Positions 14,458-22,869 of a stretch of 33,534 bases of DNA are shown piece by piece. Under the pieces are notes generated by a model. It saw only the letters and a list, made by a program, of their open reading frames with translations, was not told the DNA's origin and did not search any database. A program made the translations under genes and the position numbers. The stretch spans positions 1 through 33,534 of the forward strand of contig DATDZA010000003.1 in assembly GCA_035288865.1 (NCBI GenBank), read 5' to 3'. Source of the stretch: GCA-2688775 sp035288865 (lineage in GTDB: Archaea; Nanobdellota; Nanobdellia; Woesearchaeales; GW2011-AR4). Positions within the stretch are counted from its first letter, which is position 1, and each line of letters opens with the position of its first letter.

Positions 14458-15967
14458 TTGTATAAATTATGGTACCGGTATTTTTATTTGAATAAGCAAC
14501 ATTGTAATTTTTTGATTGCAATTCCTTTAATTCATTATCATTCAAAATAGACCGCCTGTCCAAGAAGAAATTTTGGTTAACCCATACATAATCGGCCTTG
14601 TTTAAATTCTCGCCGGTAAAATACAATGAAGTTCTTTCTATGTTGTACGGAATGCACTGGCCATTGGCTATGAAAACTGAGCCTTCATTTGTGCCTGATT
14701 TGACCCATTCAAAATCAGAATTGTAACTGTTCCATAAGGAGGCGGCATAAAGTGTTTTAAAAATGAGCGTGAATATAAATAAAATAATTATCAAAGCAAT
14801 TAATGAAAAAACCAAAATTTTATTTTTCTTAGTCTTTAAATTTTCTATAAAATTATTAAGCCCCAATCCGCAAAAAATGGCAATAGCAGGAAAAGCTGGC
14901 AGAATAATTCTAGATACAGAAAAACCTACGTTTGCTATGTACACTAATAATAAAACTAAATACGATAAAATCCATATTTTTAAGAATTTTTTCACGTCTT
15001 TGCCGTAATTCACGGACTTTTTAGAAATGAATATATATAATAAAAACATAAATGTTGTTATAATCAAAACCCACGCAACTATATATGATATTATATTCGG
15101 CATCCAGCTTACGAACCTAAAAGCAGCCGGGTTGCCATCCGGAACACCAAAAACTCCCAACACAGTGAATGTAACCAAATTCCAACTTATCAGATTTTTT
15201 ATATTTAGAACCGAGTATGACTTTATTTGATACCCATGGAATATGAAATTGAGGAATGGCCAAATCGGGTTACCCAACAATAACCAATTTCTTATAATCC
15301 AAGGCGATGCAACTAATAAAGACACTATGACAATAATTGCTGAATTTTTATAAAATGATTTTCTATTGTACTTTTTATACAAATAATAAATCAACGCCGG
15401 CAAAATAAAAATCCCATTGTACTTTGCCAAAATTGACAATCCAACTGAAATTCCGGATAAGAAAATTTTTTCATTAATTAAAAAATAAACACTTAAAATC
15501 ACAAAAAATGTCATGCTGCTTTCCACATAGCTTAAAACGCTGTAGTCAATAAATATCGGAATAAATGCCAGGAAAATTGTCGAATAGAAGGATATTTTTG
15601 AATTCGTCAGCTTCTTAATTACTAAAAATGAAAATATCAAAGTTAAAATTCCAAATATCGGGGATATAAATTTTATTGCGAAATTTGCTGCATTATGATT
15701 AAATGCACTGAAAAAATAATAAACAGCTGCAACTATTATATGATATAACGGCGGGCTCCAGAACGGCTCGTCCCTGCCCAAAGGCTCAAACAGCGGGAAT
15801 TTTCCATGAGTTGCGATGAATTTTCCCACCGGTACATGCCAGCATCCGTCTCCTGAAACGTGATATACTGAGGTTAATGAGAAAACTATAACTGAGAATA
15901 ATATAATTATGTAAATTGAATATTTTGTGTATTTGTCTGATTTTTTGAATTTATTTATTAGGTTCAT
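14447..15967 (-). CDS. GT-C (PMT/ArnT-like) membrane glycosyltransferase
   Basis: Polytopic GT-C protein of 506 residues. After the first span comes VSGDGCWHVPVGKFIATHG, with an acidic residue (Asp40) at the expected catalytic loop, and EPFWSPPLYHIIVAAVYYFFS matching the PLYY-type second motif. Several spans follow (GISVGLSILAKYNGIFILPALIYYL and LLVASPWIIRNWLLLGNPIWPF are characteristic of the PMT_2 group). The end is a small outer domain after residue about 410 (NSDFEWVKSGTNEGSVFIANG). It is translated directly after the GT4 gene (ATGA overlap), so the two form a pair. It probably takes a lipid-linked sugar and adds it to the glycan outside the membrane. Confidence 0.83.
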   Translation of the reverse strand: MNLINKFKKSDKYTKYSIYIIILFSVIVFSLTSVYHVSGDGCWHVPVGKFIATHGKFPLFEPLGRDEPFWSPPLYHIIVAAVYYFFSAFNHNAANFAIKFISPIFGILTLIFSFLVIKKLTNSKISFYSTIFLAFIPIFIDYSVLSYVESSMTFFVILSVYFLINEKIFLSGISVGLSILAKYNGIFILPALIYYLYKKYNRKSFYKNSAIIVIVSLLVASPWIIRNWLLLGNPIWPFLNFIFHGYQIKSYSVLNIKNLISWNLVTFTVLGVFGVPDGNPAAFRFVSWMPNIISYIVAWVLIITTFMFLLYIFISKKSVNYGKDVKKFLKIWILSYLVLLLVYIANVGFSVSRIILPAFPAIAIFCGLGLNNFIENLKTKKNKILVFSLIALIIILFIFTLIFKTLYAASLWNSYNSDFEWVKSGTNEGSVFIANGQCIPYNIERTSLYFTGENLNKADYVWVNQNFFLDRRSILNDNELKELQSKNYNVAYSNKNTGTIIYTIKH

Positions 15968-16971
15968 TTTAATAACTTAATTATTGCATCAACAAATGCA
16001 TCTTTGTCATTTTTTTTAACTAAAATCCCGTTCTTGATGACTTCAGGATGCGAGCATACATTGAAAGCGACAACTTTTTTTCCGCACGCTTGCGTCTCTG
16101 CTGCCGGCAAGTTAAATCCTTCCCATAAAGATGCTGTCACATATATATCGCAAGCAGCGTAGTAATTTGGCAATTCTTTATCTTTTATTGCCTCACTGAA
16201 AATCACGTTTTTGTTTGCTTTTTGCTTTAATTCATTATAATATGACCTGAATGTTGGCTTTCCTGCTATCAACAATTTTGCATTTGGCATCTCTTCATTG
16301 ACTTCACTAAAAATTTCCAGCAAAGTGTGGATATTTTTATGCGGCGAGAGCCTTCCTATGAAAAACAATAATTTTTCGTTGTTTTTTATTCCCAATTGTT
16401 TTCTTATTGCCTTGCCATTTATTCCTTTCTTGAATCTTGTATCAATTTTATTGTAAACAACCTTGCTGTCCAATCCTGTTTCTTTCATTAATTCAGACTG
16501 CATGAATTTGCTTATTGACACGCATTCATCAACATTTTTCAATGATTTCCTATTAAAGAATAAAAATAATTTTATGTATGCTTTTTCAAAAATATTTCCG
16601 AATAATTCGCTGTAGCCGATTCCGTGATTGTGGTAAACATATTTTATACCATATTTTTTCTTTGCCTTTGAGGCTATCAAATTCATGGGATAGAAATGTG
16701 AAATTACAATATCATAATCTTTTAGCTTATCTGTAGCTTTGTTTATTTTCTGAACATCAAGAAAGAAAAACAGTCGGTATAATCTCTGAAAGAATAAACT
16801 CTTTGGCATTCCGAGAATTACCAATTCAAAATTTTTTGGCTTGATATCGGCTTCAAGCGCAAATACTGTAACTTTATTTCCTTTTTTTGAATATTCCGAT
16901 GCCTGCTGCTCGGCGACCCTGTCAATGCCGCTGTAATGAGAAAATGTCGGGGTTAATATTGCTATTTTCAT
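15964..16971 (-). CDS. GT4 family glycosyltransferase
   Basis: GT-B enzyme of 335 residues, slightly short for the family. The N-terminal domain begins ILTPTFSHYSGIDRVAEQQASEY, with VYHNHGIGY and a C-terminal donor domain LLFFIGRLSPHKNIHTLLEIF, KLLIAGKPTFRSYYNEL, NVIFSEAIKDKELPNYYAACDIYVTASLWEGFNLPAAETQACGKKVVAF. The donor motif here is E-G-F-x-L-P-x-A-E, typical of GT4. It heads a two-gene unit with the GT-C protein through an ATGA overlap. A TATAAAAG box (reverse strand, 16997-17004) about 26 bases before the start region is partly made by the outer end of the palindrome at 16998-17056. Confidence 0.88.
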   Translation of the reverse strand: MKIAILTPTFSHYSGIDRVAEQQASEYSKKGNKVTVFALEADIKPKNFELVILGMPKSLFFQRLYRLFFFLDVQKINKATDKLKDYDIVISHFYPMNLIASKAKKKYGIKYVYHNHGIGYSELFGNIFEKAYIKLFLFFNRKSLKNVDECVSISKFMQSELMKETGLDSKVVYNKIDTRFKKGINGKAIRKQLGIKNNEKLLFFIGRLSPHKNIHTLLEIFSEVNEEMPNAKLLIAGKPTFRSYYNELKQKANKNVIFSEAIKDKELPNYYAACDIYVTASLWEGFNLPAAETQACGKKVVAFNVCSHPEVIKNGILVKKNDKDAFVDAIIKLLK

Positions 16972-16997
16972 TTTTCAGATTGTTGATATATTTTATC

Positions 16998-17056
16998 TTT
17001 TATAGAGAACTTTGAATAATTCCTTATTTTAATATTTCATTCAAAATTCCCTAAAT
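16998..17056. repeat. ~60-bp palindrome, copy 3
   Basis: Left arm TTTATAGAGAACTTTGAAT is identical to the best copy; right arm is ATTCAAAATTCCCTAAATA, with four differences from perfect pairing. It fills most of the 79-base gap between two leftward genes. The right arm covers the stop codon of the DPM1-like gene (17051-17053), and the left arm contributes to the TATA box of the GT4 gene. Confidence 0.85.
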
Positions 17057-17767
17057 AATTCCAAGCAAATGATTTATCTTCAGCTTCAAAATCATGTAAT
17101 ATCCTGCAGCCAGCTGAGGAAGTCCGAGCTTCGACTTGCCTTTAGTTCGGTTTACAAATGTGATTGGGATTTCTTTTATTTTAAATCCTTTCAAATGGGC
17201 CTTGAACAATACCTCCTGCACAATTGAAGGCCCTCTCGATTCAATTTTATCAAGGTTGATTTTTTCTAAAACTATTCTTTTAAAGCACCTAAAGCCGGAA
17301 TTGCAGTCCTTGACTTTTATTCCAAGCATTAATTTTATGTATAGATTTGCTCCCCAAGTCACGAACCTTCTTAAAGGGCTTCTTCCAACTTCAGAGCCGC
17401 CCTTAACTCTTCTGGAACCTAAGATTAAATCTGCGTTATTTAACTCATTTATCATTAGTGGGATGTATTTCGGGTCGTGGGACATGTCGGCATCCATTTC
17501 AATTATTACATCAGCTCCATGATTCAGGCAGTAGATAAAACCTGCTTTGCCTGCCGCCCCTCTTCCCTTTTTATATTTTCTTAACAGCAAATGCACGTTC
17601 TTTTTTGATTTTGAAATTTTTTGAACTTCACTTGCTGTCCCGTCCGGAGAATTGTCATCAACAACCACAACATGCAAGTTATTTATTTTTAATTTCAGGA
17701 TTTTATCTATTAATATCTGGATATTTTCCCTTTCATTGTAGGTTGGAATCATTATGAAGGTTTTCAT
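17051..17767 (-). CDS. DPM1-like dolichyl-phosphate mannose synthase (GT2)
   Basis: GT2 enzyme of 238 residues, the usual length of single-domain Dol-P-mannose synthases. It would transfer mannose (or another hexose) from GDP/UDP-sugar to dolichyl phosphate at the inner face. Seen: IMIPTYNERENIQILIDKI, VVVVDDNSPDGTASEV, KGRGAAGKAGFIYCL, the metal-binding IEMDADMSHDPKYIP, LILGSRRVKGGSEVG, and VKDCNSGFRCFKR, which is the strong DPM1 block. The end KGKSKLGLPQL matches the family's acceptor region. A TATA-like TATTTATAAA about 28 bases upstream predicts a leaderless mRNA. It is divergent from the giant surface protein. It probably feeds the GT-C enzymes in this island. Confidence 0.9.
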   Translation of the reverse strand: MKTFIMIPTYNERENIQILIDKILKLKINNLHVVVVDDNSPDGTASEVQKISKSKKNVHLLLRKYKKGRGAAGKAGFIYCLNHGADVIIEMDADMSHDPKYIPLMINELNNADLILGSRRVKGGSEVGRSPLRRFVTWGANLYIKLMLGIKVKDCNSGFRCFKRIVLEKINLDKIESRGPSIVQEVLFKAHLKGFKIKEIPITFVNRTKGKSKLGLPQLAAGYYMILKLKINHLLGII

Positions 17768-17856
17768 TTATAGTTGCTATCTTTAACCCATTTATAAATA
17801 TACTTTTTATTATAATATGGAAAACAATAGGCAAAAGTTTAAAAAGTGTTAGCTAT

Positions 17857-20800
17857 TTGGTACTAACTGGGGGTAAAAATATTACAAATTTTATTAGGTG
17901 TTTGGTAATTTTTGCATTTTTATTTTCAATTATTTCTAGTTTTACTTATGCGATCGGTCAATTTGAAGTTGAATGGAATGTTACTTTTGGGGGTTTTGCT
18001 AACGATTCTGGCTACTCAGTACAACCAACTTTGGATGGAGGATACATCTTAGGAGGTAATACCGATCCATATGGGGATAATTCAATTTATTTTTGGATTC
18101 TAAAAACAGATTACCTGGGTAATGTATTGTGGAATAAAACTTATGGATTAACAACTAAAAATAATATTGCATCTGTAAAGCAAACAAATGATGGCGGCTA
18201 TCTAGTATCTGGATCTTCCGTGTTTTGGCAAACCCCTTATTATGAAGGGATTCAGCTTATAAAAACTGACTCAAATGGTAATTTGATATGGAATCTGTCT
18301 ATTCTCGGAGGAAACTTCGGAGAATTTTCAATTACGGCAATCGACGCTGTATTATTACCATCTGGGGGCTATGTAGTAGGTGCAACCAATCCTAATTCTG
18401 GTTCTCCCCTCCAACTGATAAAAGTTAGTTCAACTGGTATCTTAGAGTGGACGAAAAACATATCTGATACCTTTACTACAAAAACAAAAGTTTTCAGACA
18501 AACGAGCGATGGAGGTTATATTTTTGGAGGAAGAAGAGGACTTGTTGTTAAAACAGATTCTGATGGAAACTTATTATGGAAAAAAATCCTACCAGGTGAA
18601 CAATCCACAGATTTTATACACTCAATTCTTGAATTAAGTGACGGCTACCTAATTTCTAGCTCATCCCCTGTCAATCCCAGTGGAATTGATGAAGTTCTTA
18701 TGAGAACAGACGCTCAAGGAAACCTAATCTGGAGCAAGAACTTTTCAGATTCAGGGAACGAGGTAATTTATTCCATGCAACCAACTCCTGATGGAAAATA
18801 TCTTTTAATTGGCGGGACTTCCTCATACAGTTCCGGATCTGACGATATTTGGCTGATGAAAATAGATTCAAATGGCAATCAAGACTGGAATGGCTCGTTT
18901 GGGGGAAATAAAAGCGATATAGGATTTTCCATGCAGCCCACTGCCGATGGCGGTTATATCCTAATTGGGAACACTTCTTCCTATGGCGCTGGCTCATCTG
19001 ATATTTGGCTTGTTAAGTTGAAACTAGAAAATGATATTACCCCACCTCAAATAAATATAATTAAACCCATGAATGGATCAACAATAACACCTAGTTCAAC
19101 ATTTTTGAATGTAACAACTAATGAAAATGCAACTTGTGATTACAGTTCCAGTTTTATATACTGTTTTTCAGGAGATGGAGTCAGCAATGGCGGCGGTTGC
19201 GCAGGTGGCGGTTCTTCATCAATAACAATGAATATCACAGGAGAAAAACAACATTTACAAAATATTCAAACATCCAGCGCAGGCAATTATACACTTAATG
19301 TAAGATGTAGCGATAGTGTCAATAATTCCAACTCAACTTCAGTTACTTTTTTTGTTGCATTACCCCAACCTGGTGATGGCGGTGGTGGTGGGGCTCCAGC
19401 AAATATTACAAAACCATATAATACTAACTTATCGCTAAAAATCATATCCCCCTTAAATAACACCCTAATCTTTGACAATTCTTTATGGCTAAATGTTAGC
19501 ACTAATAAATTTTCTAATTGCCAGTATAGTTTAGATTCAGAGCCTTTTACAGATCTTCAAGAGGCAGAGAAGTATGTTGTAATATTGCCTCCAGGAATTG
19601 AAGTTTCAGGTGATGCCTGGCTGGTTGGAACATCAAATCATCTTGAGTTAAGTGAAGATGGTTCAACAAGTGATACTGTGGAAACACTAAGAAACATCAC
19701 AACTTATATAGATAAAAGCAATTTGCATGAATTGGCATCAGGTTCTGTCACAAACAATAAAGTAACTTCACCATACAACCAATACATGTATCTATTAGGA
19801 CCGGGAACAGAAAGTAAACTAGACACTGGTTATGTTATCTACACTGAGAATGATGAAGACACAACAGCAGATTTCTTATATTTCAAATCAGGAAGAGAGA
19901 TTGCAAGATATTTACTTGAGTTTACAACAGCATTAGAGAGCGACGTTGATGATTCAAATGGTGCAGCCTCAGCGACAGGATTGTTTTTGACAGATTATCA
20001 AGATGTTGACATTAAGATGTTTGGTAAGACATACACGATTGTAACTGCAAAAAGAACATCAACAGTAGGAAATAATGTTGTATTAACTTTGATGGGTGGA
20101 GTGGCAAAAGACACATTATTGGAAAAACAGACAAGAACTTATTCAATTTCAGGAAAAGATTATGAAATAACTTTGAACTTTGTTGATTCAGACGAAGCAC
20201 AATTTGTAGTAAACGGACAAGCAACAAGAAAGTTGAAATATGGAGACACCGACAAGCAATCAGATGGCACTACAATTGGAGTGACTGACGTCTTGTATCA
20301 GGATTACGCGGGAGGTCTTCACAGCGCAACATTTTTCCTTGGTGCGAATAAGCTGGAACTAAAGGATACAGACATCAATGACGTGGTATCATCAAACACA
20401 CTGAAAGTGGATGATAATTCAATCGATGATGCGTTTGTGATAATAGAGGGGTCTGATGACAACTCGACATTTAAAATAACGAGAATACACGTCAACATGA
20501 CTGCGGATGACAATTTCTTCGTTCCTGCAAATGGAAAGTTGAGTGAAGTTATCAAGGCAGAGGGTGGCTCGAGTGCAGAACCCCAAGTATTGTTTACTGA
20601 GAACTGGGATATTGAGTACAAGGGTCTGAAGTCGGCTAATACTGAGAAAATAAGACTCAAAACTAGCGGCTCAAGCCAATACAACCTAGAATTTGTTGAT
20701 GGTGATGGCAACAAAGTTGATGTGCCAATAGCAAAGGCGGATGCGGCAAGTGCTGTCTTGTTTGGTGACTCTGACAAAGATTTCATCAACAGAGAAAATT

Positions 20801-22833
20801 CGACGATCACAAAAGATGATTACCTTGTTGTGACTGATGGCACTAGGAAAAGAGGAGAAAGGAAGACTTACGTGCTGCAGTATAAAGGAGCGGACAAAGC
20901 GACAGCGGACAACCCCGTGCTTAAGTTTAAGAATGTCGGAAAAGGTGATACTATAGAGCAAACCTATTCTGCAGGTTCGGGTGGTGGAGAACAACAGTTA
21001 GCTACTTTAAAAATCGGCGGTGCGGACTTCAGAGTGTTTAACACTAGCAGTATAGCAGCAAATGACTTTAATATTAAGGTTGATTTGGATGCTAATGGCG
21101 TGCTAAATACAATCGGTGATTCACATGTTAATCTTACAACAAGATATGGGGCAGAGATTGGATTAGTTAATAGTACTCCAAATCAAATTATACTTTCCAT
21201 TAAAACACCAGATTCGTTATATGAAGTAAACGCAAAAGATAGTGTAGAAAATCTTAGGCCGATAGATTATGTAGTCAACATCACCGGTGATTCAAATTCC
21301 AAAGTGTCCCATGCAGAATTGTCGGGATTTACCGCTGGCCAAAAAGGGCAAAAATTATCTACAAGAACGCCAGATGGCGTGACAAATGTAGCATATGGTT
21401 TTACATCATATGGCATGTTTATCAAGAGAGAAACACCATCAAGTGAGCCAGCAACTCTGGACATAGACTATCCAGAAATGCAGAGGTATCCATTAGTATA
21501 TATAACAAGCAAAGATGCGAAGTTTGTAGAGGTAGATAGTAAACAATCTGCATTGCTGTTTAATTTAACAGTGGGATTGCACAACCTTGACGTAAAATGC
21601 AATGACGCGTTCAGTGTTGCTAACAGCTTTGTGACTTTTTTTGCAGTTGATGCTGATACAGACGATGATGGACTTCCAAATGAAAATGATAATTGTATTG
21701 AAATTATAAATCCAGAGCAAAAAGATATTGATAAGGATGGATTCGGGGATGTTTGTGATTCTGATGATGATAATGATAATATGAATGATACAGATGATGC
21801 GCTTCTTGGCAATTCTAGTTATATAAACACCTCCACAATAAATCCAATTATTGAGATTGACAATTCAACTAACCTTAGCAAGAGATTTAGTGAAACTAAA
21901 TTAGTCAGAATCAAAAATAGTAATAAAACAATAGCAGAATTTGATTATAATTTCAGTAATGTCAATCTTGATCTAAGTAATATTAGCATTGACATTCAGG
22001 TAAATTCAACTAAAGGATTAACTATTATAAAATTAAATGGGCAGCCGATAATAGGAACAAAAACATTATACATTGATAACATAAATAATTTGACAACTTT
22101 GTGCATAAAAGATGAAGAAATAACTTCAATATCCCAAATATCATCTTTATGCAATGGAGCAAATGAATTTGGAATTGAATGCCCCGGAACGGCTAACAAT
22201 GGCAAATACAACTGCACTTTTGCGGACGAGACAAATAATACATTCAAAATAACGGGCTTGATTCATTCAGGAGTTCAGCAACAATCTTATTGCGGAGATG
22301 GAATTATTAATGGTGGAGAAGACTGCTCAAGTTGTCCTGCTGATGCTGGCTCATGCCCTGCACCATCAAGCGGAGGTGGTGGCTCTGGAGGCGGCGGCGG
22401 GGGCGGAGGGGGAGGTGGCGGTGCATTAGGAAATGTATGTAACTATGAATGGCAATGTGGTGAATGGTCTGCATGCGCAAATGGATTCCAGACGAGAGAA
22501 TGCAATTTTGCAAAAGTTCCGCAGCATGTTCAGGATGCAGAATGTGCGGATGAAACAAAAGTTCCAGCCACAACACAAAAATGTGAACTCAAAACAGAAT
22601 CTTCCGCAAGCGCAGCAAATTCAACAAAAACAGTTGAATCAGAATCATCACAATCCGCAAATGCAAATCAGACAAAAAAAGAAAATTCGAACTCAATTAC
22701 CGGCGGAGCTATTACTAAAATTACAGCAAATCCAAAGGCATTGACAGAAATTGGAATTGTGGCGGTTGTACTTGCAGCAGCATTTGGATTTATCATTTAT
22801 AGAATTAAGCACAAAGGAAAATACTATAGGTAA
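17857..22833 (+). CDS. Giant surface protein: beta-propeller, Ig-like and S-layer-like modules
   Basis: Secreted 1658-residue protein with a C-terminal membrane anchor. An N-terminal signal segment (FIRCLVIFAFLFSIISSFTYA) ends near residue 36. Seven DGGYILGG-type motifs about 50 residues apart (about residues 60-370), each linked to W(L/I)xKxDxxGNxxW, indicate a seven-bladed propeller. Ig-like domains follow (about 392-505, and one from 516 on). Residues about 569-1228 form an S-layer-like module interrupting the second Ig-like domain. A calcium-binding thrombospondin type 3-like stretch (DTDDDGLPNENDNC..., about 1267-1318), a 12-Gly run, a TSP1-like WQCGEWSACANGFQTREC (about 1528-1575), a Ser/Asn/Gln-rich stalk, one span (about 1630-1648) and a basic tail complete it. 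Many N-x-S/T sequons make it a likely glycosylation client. Start is TTG 17857, the only one preserving the signal segment; its TATA position is ambiguous. Confidence 0.82.
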   Translation: MVLTGGKNITNFIRCLVIFAFLFSIISSFTYAIGQFEVEWNVTFGGFANDSGYSVQPTLDGGYILGGNTDPYGDNSIYFWILKTDYLGNVLWNKTYGLTTKNNIASVKQTNDGGYLVSGSSVFWQTPYYEGIQLIKTDSNGNLIWNLSILGGNFGEFSITAIDAVLLPSGGYVVGATNPNSGSPLQLIKVSSTGILEWTKNISDTFTTKTKVFRQTSDGGYIFGGRRGLVVKTDSDGNLLWKKILPGEQSTDFIHSILELSDGYLISSSSPVNPSGIDEVLMRTDAQGNLIWSKNFSDSGNEVIYSMQPTPDGKYLLIGGTSSYSSGSDDIWLMKIDSNGNQDWNGSFGGNKSDIGFSMQPTADGGYILIGNTSSYGAGSSDIWLVKLKLENDITPPQINIIKPMNGSTITPSSTFLNVTTNENATCDYSSSFIYCFSGDGVSNGGGCAGGGSSSITMNITGEKQHLQNIQTSSAGNYTLNVRCSDSVNNSNSTSVTFFVALPQPGDGGGGGAPANITKPYNTNLSLKIISPLNNTLIFDNSLWLNVSTNKFSNCQYSLDSEPFTDLQEAEKYVVILPPGIEVSGDAWLVGTSNHLELSEDGSTSDTVETLRNITTYIDKSNLHELASGSVTNNKVTSPYNQYMYLLGPGTESKLDTGYVIYTENDEDTTADFLYFKSGREIARYLLEFTTALESDVDDSNGAASATGLFLTDYQDVDIKMFGKTYTIVTAKRTSTVGNNVVLTLMGGVAKDTLLEKQTRTYSISGKDYEITLNFVDSDEAQFVVNGQATRKLKYGDTDKQSDGTTIGVTDVLYQDYAGGLHSATFFLGANKLELKDTDINDVVSSNTLKVDDNSIDDAFVIIEGSDDNSTFKITRIHVNMTADDNFFVPANGKLSEVIKAEGGSSAEPQVLFTENWDIEYKGLKSANTEKIRLKTSGSSQYNLEFVDGDGNKVDVPIAKADAASAVLFGDSDKDFINRENSTITKDDYLVVTDGTRKRGERKTYVLQYKGADKATADNPVLKFKNVGKGDTIEQTYSAGSGGGEQQLATLKIGGADFRVFNTSSIAANDFNIKVDLDANGVLNTIGDSHVNLTTRYGAEIGLVNSTPNQIILSIKTPDSLYEVNAKDSVENLRPIDYVVNITGDSNSKVSHAELSGFTAGQKGQKLSTRTPDGVTNVAYGFTSYGMFIKRETPSSEPATLDIDYPEMQRYPLVYITSKDAKFVEVDSKQSALLFNLTVGLHNLDVKCNDAFSVANSFVTFFAVDADTDDDGLPNENDNCIEIINPEQKDIDKDGFGDVCDSDDDNDNMNDTDDALLGNSSYINTSTINPIIEIDNSTNLSKRFSETKLVRIKNSNKTIAEFDYNFSNVNLDLSNISIDIQVNSTKGLTIIKLNGQPIIGTKTLYIDNINNLTTLCIKDEEITSISQISSLCNGANEFGIECPGTANNGKYNCTFADETNNTFKITGLIHSGVQQQSYCGDGIINGGEDCSSCPADAGSCPAPSSGGGGSGGGGGGGGGGGGALGNVCNYEWQCGEWSACANGFQTRECNFAKVPQHVQDAECADETKVPATTQKCELKTESSASAANSTKTVESESSQSANANQTKKENSNSITGGAITKITANPKALTEIGIVAVVLAAAFGFIIYRIKHKGKYYR
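19561..21540 (+). other. S-layer-like module inserted in an Ig-like domain
   Basis: The flanking protein text reads as one Ig-like domain cut in two: CQYSLDSEPFTDL before, and SALLFNLTVGLHNLDVKCND after. Between them are about 660 residues (EAEKYVV... to ...DAKFVEVD) rich in beta structure, Asp and Thr, with blocks such as GKTYTIVTAKR, KDYEITLNFVDSDEAQFVVNG and GGLHSATFFLGANKLELKD, which I recognise as DPANN S-layer-protein style. The boundaries are estimated by eye. Base use also looks richer in G and C around 20240-21000. A misassembly joining two surface-protein genes is an alternative. Confidence 0.55.
22371..22425 (+). repeat. GGN-rich tract encoding a polyglycine linker
   Basis: A run of GGN codons, including GGGGGCGGAGGGGGAGG, encodes about 18 glycines and separates the TSP3-like part from the TSP1-like domain. 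The DNA strand is strikingly G-rich in an AT-rich region and could form a quadruplex or slip during replication. Confidence 0.7.
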
Positions 22834-22869
22834 GTTTAAAAATACACCTTGATTGCTTGCTTACTGGGG

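Noticed and set aside
21468..21812. Serine-rich reverse open frame of 114 residues
   Set aside because: It is the antisense of Asp/Gly-rich codons in the giant surface protein, which commonly gives Ser/Leu-rich open shadows.
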